Of a DNA stretch of 17,599 nt, positions 13,238 to 17,599 are shown piece after piece. Origin of the DNA: Bacillota bacterium (GTDB taxonomy: Bacteria > Bacillota > Clostridia > Oscillospirales > Ruminococcaceae); assembly GCA_029550985.1 (NCBI GenBank), contig JAKPGH010000320.1, forward strand, positions 1-17,599, read 5' to 3'. The notes under the pieces were generated by a model. It was not told the origin of the DNA. It saw nothing but the letters and a program-made list of their open reading frames with translations, and ran no database searches. Numbering within the stretch: position 1 is the stretch's first letter; each line of letters opens with the position of its first letter. The position numbers were made by a program, and so were the translations under genes.

Positions 13238-14563
13238 TTCGACGCCTGCTTCCGGCTCCTGGAGGTGACTCATGGAGCTTTTGGGCAAAATGATGCGGGT
13301 AAAGCCCAGCCGGGAGCACTCCGCCACCCGCTGCCGCACGCTTTGAATGGACCGGATTTCCCCGGCCAATCCCACTTCCCCAAAGGCTACCAAATCGGCG
13401 GGGATAGGCTTGTCCAGCACGTTGGAAACCAGAGCCAGAATCACGGGCAGGTCGGCGGCAGGCTCGTCCAGCCGCAGGCCTCCGATGATGTTGATGTAGG
13501 CGTCTAAATTGCCGAAGAAGTATCCCCCCCGCTTTTCCAGCACCGCAATCAGCATGGCGGCGCGGTTAAAATCAAAGCCGGTGGTCATGCGGCGGGGAGT
13601 TCCAAAGCCGGTTTTGCTGACCAAAGCCTGCACTTCCGCCAAAATGGGGCGGGTTCCCTCCATCACGCAGGCAACGCAAGTTCCGGAAACGTTGGTGGGC
13701 CGCCCCGAAAGAAGCATCAAGGAGGGATTATCCACATCCGTCAGGCCCTGCTCGTTCATTTCAAACACGCCGATTTCGTTGGTGGAACCGAACCGGTTCT
13801 TGACCGCCCGTAAAATCCGGTAGTTGGAGTGGCGCTCTCCTTCAAAGTACAGCACCACATCCACCATGTGCTCCAACACCTTGGGGCCGGCAATGCCTCC
13901 GTCCTTGTTGACGTGTCCCACAATAAAGACGGGAATTTCCCGCTCTTTGGCCATGCGGATAAGCAGGCCGGCGCATTCCCGCACCTGGGTGACGCTGCCG
14001 CTGGCAGAGCTAATCTGAGGATGGTTCATGGTTTGGATGGAATCCACCATCACCACGTCGGGAGAAAGCTGCTCCACCGCTGCAAGGACCTGCTCCACGT
14101 CGGTTTCCGGCGCGATGACCAGGTTTTCGCCGCTGATTCCCAGGCGGCGAGCCCTCAGCTTAATTTGCCGAGGGCTTTCCTCCCCCGCCACGTAGAGGAT
14201 GGTTTGCTCCCGGCACAGGGTGTGGCACATCTGGAGCAGCAAGGTGGACTTGCCGATGCCGGGATCACCGCAGAGCAGCACCACCGAGCCGTCCACGACA
14301 CCGCCGCCCAACACCCGATTCAGCTCGGAAAGGCCGGTGTCGCTGCGGCACTCGCTTTCCACCTCCACTTCGGAAAGGCGGGACAACGTGGTGGTCAGCG
14401 CCGGTTTAGGAAGGTTTGGGTTCAAAGCAGATTTGGGCTCCGGATGGCGAACGGTTTCCTCCAAGGTATTCCAATGGCCGCAGCCGGGGCATTTTCCCTG
14501 CCACCGGGCCGTTTCAAATCCACATTCTACGCATACATAGGACGTCTTTGCTTTGTTTGACAT
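13190..14563 (-). CDS. radA: DNA repair protein RadA
   Basis: RecA-like ATPase that helps process recombination intermediates and drives branch migration in the cytoplasm. Domains in order: a C4 zinc finger (C11, C14, C25, C28), a RecA-type ATPase with Walker A GDPGIGKST (99-107), Walker B VVMVDSIQT (170-178) and the RadA-specific KNRFG (255-259), then a Lon-protease-like C-terminal domain (about 280-457) ending in GFTRIILP. Length (457) is normal. The ATG at 14563 has AAGGGTG upstream. It lies 68 bases after cwlD and is the last gene of the lspA operon; in this gap I see only a short GGCC-GAA-GGCC hairpin with no U-tract. The catalytic pieces all appear intact. Confidence 0.97.
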   Translation of the reverse strand: MSNKAKTSYVCVECGFETARWQGKCPGCGHWNTLEETVRHPEPKSALNPNLPKPALTTTLSRLSEVEVESECRSDTGLSELNRVLGGGVVDGSVVLLCGDPGIGKSTLLLQMCHTLCREQTILYVAGEESPRQIKLRARRLGISGENLVIAPETDVEQVLAAVEQLSPDVVMVDSIQTMNHPQISSASGSVTQVRECAGLLIRMAKEREIPVFIVGHVNKDGGIAGPKVLEHMVDVVLYFEGERHSNYRILRAVKNRFGSTNEIGVFEMNEQGLTDVDNPSLMLLSGRPTNVSGTCVACVMEGTRPILAEVQALVSKTGFGTPRRMTTGFDFNRAAMLIAVLEKRGGYFFGNLDAYINIIGGLRLDEPAADLPVILALVSNVLDKPIPADLVAFGEVGLAGEIRSIQSVRQRVAECSRLGFTRIILPKSSMSHLQEPEAGVELLPVSNLSEAIALIR

Positions 14564-14631
14564 AAATCACCCTTGGGTTTTAGGCCTTCGGCCCGACTAT
14601 TTATGTTTTTTCTGCCACAACCGAACAAGCG

Positions 14632-15375
14632 CTACATTTGCTCTGTGGTTGGAGGCAGTATCAGGTTGGATGGTTGTTTTTCGTTGAGGTATTCCAACAC
14701 CGAGCACAGAGTGGCAAAAGCCAGCTTGGCCTGATAGGTCTCATCCGTCAGGCGCCTTGCCTCCTCTCGGTTGGAGAGAAAACCGCACTCGATTAGAATG
14801 GCCGGACATTTTGCTTCGTAAATGAGATAGAGGTTCTTTTCCCCTTTTTTGCATTTTCGTTTGTTGTCCGGCTGGAGCATGGAGATAATATTCTGCTGCA
14901 CCACTTCCGCCAGCGCTTTGCTGCTCTCGTTCTTTGGGCCGTAAAAAATCTGGGCGCCGTGTTGTTTCGAATCCCCAAATTTATTTTGATGGACGCTGAT
15001 GAAAATAGCGTCGGGATAACGCTCCATAATCGCCATGCGGTTATGCAGGTCGGAGGTTTTTTGCTTGCGGGTGCCCTTAACCCCCGGGTCGTGGATGGAC
15101 ACATCCTCCTCCCGGGTCATCACCACCGTAAAGCCGCTGGCCTTCATCAAATCCCGCAGCTTGAGAGCCAGGGAGAGATTGATGTCCTTTTCCACAATGC
15201 CGTCGACCCCCACGGCGCCTCCATCGGGACCGCCGTGTCCCGGGTCGATGATGACAACCGGAAACCCTCCCACCGGACCGGATACGGTCAGCGCTGCGTT
15301 TTGAATTCGAATCACCGCCGATACAATCAGCAGTACTCCAGTCAGAACCAGTACACACCATCTAAACCGTGTCAC
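14632..15375 (-). CDS. cwlD: N-acetylmuramoyl-L-alanine amidase CwlD (spore cortex)
   Basis: Zinc amidase of the Amidase_3 family. CwlD removes the peptide side chain from muramic acid so that PdaA can form muramic-delta-lactam in the spore cortex, the mark recognised by germination lytic enzymes. An N-terminal membrane anchor or signal segment spans about 7-22. Zinc ligands are H47 in DPGHGG, E62 in VEKDIN and H129 in SVHQN; the catalytic Glu is E196 in IECGF. The MTREED and LYLIYEA segments are as expected for CwlD. Length (247) is normal. The start is a GTG at 15375 with GAGGTGA upstream. Its partner gerD is not in view. The gene implies an endospore-former. Confidence 0.92.
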   Translation of the reverse strand: MTRFRWCVLVLTGVLLIVSAVIRIQNAALTVSGPVGGFPVVIIDPGHGGPDGGAVGVDGIVEKDINLSLALKLRDLMKASGFTVVMTREEDVSIHDPGVKGTRKQKTSDLHNRMAIMERYPDAIFISVHQNKFGDSKQHGAQIFYGPKNESSKALAEVVQQNIISMLQPDNKRKCKKGEKNLYLIYEAKCPAILIECGFLSNREEARRLTDETYQAKLAFATLCSVLEYLNEKQPSNLILPPTTEQM

Positions 15376-15384
15376 GCCTCATCA

Positions 15385-15412
15385 CCTCATAACAACTTAT
15401 GCCGTTATGAGG
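15385..15412 (-). promoter_or_regulatory. Inverted repeat overlapping the cwlD Shine-Dalgarno region
   Basis: Minus strand CCTCATAAC (15412-15404) pairs perfectly with GTTATGAGG (15393-15385), 9 bp around a 10-base loop. The second arm contains part of the GAGGTGA that serves the cwlD GTG. There is no U-tract after it, so it is not a terminator. It could hold down cwlD translation. Confidence 0.4.
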
Positions 15413-15433
15413 CGGAGATATGCGCGTTTGGCG

Positions 15434-16246
15434 TTACTGGTACCGAGCTTCCAGTTGTTCCACCAAATCCCCCAGGGCGCCTTCTTCACAGTCGCACACC
15501 AACAGCTCGGCCAAATCCTTCAAATCCTCCGGAGCAGTGTGCATGGTGACGCCGATGCCTGCCAGCTCAATCATTTCTTTATCGTTGTAGTAGTCCCCGA
15601 TGGCCACCAGACAGCTGCGGTCAATATTCTTCATCTCCATCAGCTGTTTCAGGGCATTTCCTTTGGACGATTCTTCCGGCAGCATCTCAATAAGGCGGGG
15701 GTTGGTGGGAACAAATCGGACGCCGGGGAATTTTTGCTCCGCCACAAAGGCTGTAAATTCTTCCTTCCATTCCGGATGAATAAAAATCAGGCTCTTCATC
15801 AACCTGCCCTTGAGGTCCGACATGGTCCCCTTGACGGCGTAATCATTGCGGTAAACGTCCCTGTAAAGCGCCGCCACCGCTCCGTTGATGTCATAGTAGA
15901 CATCGGAATCCACGGCCAGGACGCCGCACTGAGGGAACCGTTCCATGATTTCCCGTATGTATTGGGAGCCTTGCTCGGGAAGGCGGATTTCCATGAGATA
16001 TTCCTCGGTGGAATAATCGTAAATGGCTCCCCCGTTAAAGATGACGCAGGGAAAGTTGACCGGCAGTTGCTCCACCAACGGGCGGGTAAACTCCCTGCTG
16101 CGGCCGGTGGAAATGGCGAAGCGGCCTCCCTTGGAGACGAAGCGCTCCAAAGCCTGCACATTGCGGGGATGAATGGGTTTTCCCGAATGCAACAACGTAC
16201 CGTCTACGTCGCTCATAATGACAAGGTCGGATAGTTTCAGAGCCAT
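15434..16246 (-). CDS. HAD superfamily (Cof-type, IIB) sugar-phosphate phosphatase
   Basis: Cytoplasmic phosphatase of the HAD-IIB Cof group, which dephosphorylate sugar phosphates and related small molecules. Motif I DVDGT (13-17) gives nucleophile D13 and acid/base D15. Motif II is STGR (46-49), motif III Lys is in SSKGNAL (K195), and motif IV is GDYYND (217-222). The IIB cap lies between motifs II and III. Length (270) is normal. The ATG at 16246 follows GAGGT, nine bases after the rluD-type gene, so co-transcribed. A 58-base gap leads to cwlD. The substrate cannot be predicted; nothing in the neighbourhood fixes it. Confidence 0.92.
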   Translation of the reverse strand: MALKLSDLVIMSDVDGTLLHSGKPIHPRNVQALERFVSKGGRFAISTGRSREFTRPLVEQLPVNFPCVIFNGGAIYDYSTEEYLMEIRLPEQGSQYIREIMERFPQCGVLAVDSDVYYDINGAVAALYRDVYRNDYAVKGTMSDLKGRLMKSLIFIHPEWKEEFTAFVAEQKFPGVRFVPTNPRLIEMLPEESSKGNALKQLMEMKNIDRSCLVAIGDYYNDKEMIELAGIGVTMHTAPEDLKDLAELLVCDCEEGALGDLVEQLEARYQ

Positions 16247-16255
16247 AGATGTACC

Positions 16256-17170
16256 TCACAATGATTGTAATCGGTTTAAAAATTGCAGGAAATAGGGGGG
16301 GAGTTCGCTGGTCAGCTCCAGCCGCTCCCCTGTGATTGGGTGGGTAAATTTCAGAGTTCTGGCATGGAGACACTGACCCTCCAACCAGGCAACGCCTTTG
16401 CGAGGCCCGTAGACCTGGTCTCCCGCCACCGGGTTTCCTCGATAAGCCATGTGAACCCGAATTTGATGGGTGCGCCCCGTTTCCAACTTCAGCTCCAAAT
16501 GGGTGAACTTCTGATACCGCGCCAATACGCGAAAGTGGGTCACCGCTTCCCTGCCGTCCGGCGTCACCCACATTTTTTTCCGGTCCTTGGGATGGCGACC
16601 GATGGGGGCGTCGATGGTCCCCTCATCTTCCCGAATCCCGCCATGGACCACGGCCTCATAGACCCGGCTTACGGCGTAGTCCTGAATCATGCGGGAAAGG
16701 CCTTCGTATGCTTCCCGGGTTTTGGCCACCACCAGAAGGCCGCTGGTCATTTTATCCAACCGGTGGACAATGCCCGGGCGCTCCGGGTCCCCCACCTTTC
16801 GCAAATCCTCCCCACAATGATGGAGCAGAGCGTTAACCAACGTATCACCATGATGGCCGGGGGCTGGATGCACCACCAGTCCCCTTGGCTTGTTGATGAC
16901 CAAAAGGTGGGGGTCTTCGTAGACGATGTTCAAGGGAATGTCGTTGGGAAGCAGCTCCTGGGGTTGGGCATCGGGCAGAAAAACCTCCACCCGCTCTCCT
17001 CCCTGCAGGCGGAAGTTTTTGGAGACAGGCTTCCCCTCCACCAACACCTGTTCCTCCCCACAAAGGCGCTGTACGGCATTGCGGGTCAACTCGGTGCAGG
17101 ATTCGCTGACAAATACATCAATGCGCTGCCCAGAATGCTCCGGCAGCGCATACAGTTCAAGTCTCTTCAT
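16256..17170 (-). CDS. RluA/RluD family pseudouridine synthase
   Basis: Isomerises specific uridines to pseudouridine, most likely in 23S rRNA. It has an N-terminal S4 RNA-binding domain (about 14-65), then the synthase domain with YEDPHLLVINKPRGLVVHPA (84-103), the catalytic motif HRLDKMTSGLLVVAK (136-150, catalytic D139) and GRTHQIRVH. Length (304) is typical. Met replaces the more common second Asp of HRLDKDTSG, a variant also seen in clostridial relatives. The ATG at 17170 overlaps the lspA stop by 14 bases, the common lspA-rluD arrangement. Paralogues of this family are numerous, so the exact target uridines are uncertain and I give no gene symbol. Confidence 0.94.
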   Translation of the reverse strand: MKRLELYALPEHSGQRIDVFVSESCTELTRNAVQRLCGEEQVLVEGKPVSKNFRLQGGERVEVFLPDAQPQELLPNDIPLNIVYEDPHLLVINKPRGLVVHPAPGHHGDTLVNALLHHCGEDLRKVGDPERPGIVHRLDKMTSGLLVVAKTREAYEGLSRMIQDYAVSRVYEAVVHGGIREDEGTIDAPIGRHPKDRKKMWVTPDGREAVTHFRVLARYQKFTHLELKLETGRTHQIRVHMAYRGNPVAGDQVYGPRKGVAWLEGQCLHARTLKFTHPITGERLELTSELPPYFLQFLNRLQSL

Positions 17171-17599
17171 GGTGACCGGACCTGCCCTCCATCTGTTCCG
17201 GGTTTACATCGTCTGTCTCAGGCTCTTTGCTGTTTTTTTCCATCCATAGAATGGCAGCAAATAGAATGCCAGTTCCACAGACTACGCAACAATCGGCCAG
17301 ATTAAAGACCGGAAATCCAAACAGTGCGGAAAAATCCAGATAATCTACCACAAAGCCCCGATAAAACCGGTCGATTAAATTGCCAAATCCCCCAGCCAGA
17401 ATCAAGGTAAGGCCCCAAATCAAAACCGGCTCCTTAACCCGGCTGCTTAGCAGGTAATAGAGCAAAAAGAGCAGCACTACAAGAGAGACCACACCCAGGA
17501 CCCAGGTGCCGCCCTGGAACATGCCAAAGGCGGCACCGCGGTTTTCCACATAGGTGAGATAGAATAAACCGGGAAGGACGGTCATTTGTTTTCCCGCAG
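17157..17599 (-). CDS. lspA: Lipoprotein signal peptidase (signal peptidase II), 5' end outside window
   Basis: Integral membrane aspartyl protease that cleaves the signal peptide of diacylglyceryl-modified prolipoproteins. Visible motifs are TYVENRGAAFG, AGGFGNLIDR, VVDYLDF (first catalytic Asp) and FNLADCC (second). The frame is open to the right edge, reading AGKQMTVLPG before the first visible Met (codon at 17585), so that Met is internal. The first transmembrane helix and true start lie beyond the window. Three further helices are visible. After the last helix comes a charged cytosolic tail of roughly 27 residues (EKNSKEPETDDVNPEQ...), longer than in many LspA proteins. The stop codon overlaps the start of the pseudouridine synthase gene. 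Confidence 0.95.
   Translation of the reverse strand, partial: AGKQMTVLPGLFYLTYVENRGAAFGMFQGGTWVLGVVSLVVLLFLLYYLLSSRVKEPVLIWGLTLILAGGFGNLIDRFYRGFVVDYLDFSALFGFPVFNLADCCVVCGTGILFAAILWMEKNSKEPETDDVNPEQMEGRSGHHEET

Noticed and set aside
14564..14631. Short GGCC-GAA-GGCC hairpin between cwlD and radA as a terminator
   Set aside because: The stem is only four to five base pairs and there is no U-run after it on the minus strand.
16732..16768. Met in HRLDKMTSG as a defect of the pseudouridine synthase
   Set aside because: The catalytic Asp is the one in HRLD, which is intact; the KMTSG form is, to my knowledge, common in clostridial members.
1..17599. Mobile element, prophage, CRISPR, toxin-antitoxin or defence system
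   Set aside because: No transposase, integrase, direct-repeat array or defence-type domain was seen; all larger genes are housekeeping or common envelope genes with even base composition to the eye.

Overview
The window is ordinary chromosome from an endospore-forming member of the Clostridia, most likely Oscillospiraceae or a close relative. Three things point there. There is a cwlD spore-cortex amidase gene. The Firmicutes-type block hprK / PHP / murB / rapZ / whiA / dnaE is present. A glmS ribozyme precedes glmS. The family-level placement is inferred from protein style and gene order and was not checked by a search. I see no insertion sequence, prophage, CRISPR array, tRNA or rRNA.

Layout. 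Positions 1-2938, minus strand: whiA and dnaE overlap by four bases; dnaE runs off the left edge. Positions 3021-6789, minus strand: an hprK operon (hprK, PHP phosphatase, murB, rapZ) runs from a good sigma-A promoter to a rho-independent terminator. Positions 6790-8292, plus strand: a divergent, monocistronic GT4 glycosyltransferase with its own promoters and terminator. Positions 8300-10482, minus strand: glmS with its ribozyme leader and promoter. Positions 10492-12920, minus strand: a MacA-like adaptor and MacB/FtsX-like permease pair with no ATPase gene beside it. Position 13058 onward, plus strand: one small Cys-rich protein gene. Positions 12959-17599, minus strand: a probable operon lspA (cut by the right edge), rluD-type pseudouridine synthase, HAD phosphatase, cwlD, radA, ending at a strong terminator.

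How the genes work together. Cell-envelope supply is the main theme: GlmS (amino-sugar entry), MurB (UDP-MurNAc), RapZ (amino-sugar signalling in other bacteria), a lipid-type glycosyltransferase, LspA (lipoprotein maturation) and CwlD (cortex peptidoglycan). HprK adds carbon-catabolite control, WhiA division control, and DnaE/RadA replication and repair.

The most striking observation is in glmS. The protein has full length and a complete isomerase half. Its glutaminase half has lost the N-terminal nucleophile Cys (Ser in its place), the oxyanion-hole Asn and the Thr-His of the HTRWATHG loop. The gene still sits behind what looks like an intact GlcN6P-sensing glmS ribozyme. This predicts a glutamine-independent, perhaps ammonia-using, GlmS variant under normal GlcN6P feedback. 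Lesser points are a perfect inverted repeat between the divergent hprK and glycosyltransferase promoters, absence of yvcK between rapZ and whiA, and a small Cys-rich gene lying antisense to the radA 3' region.
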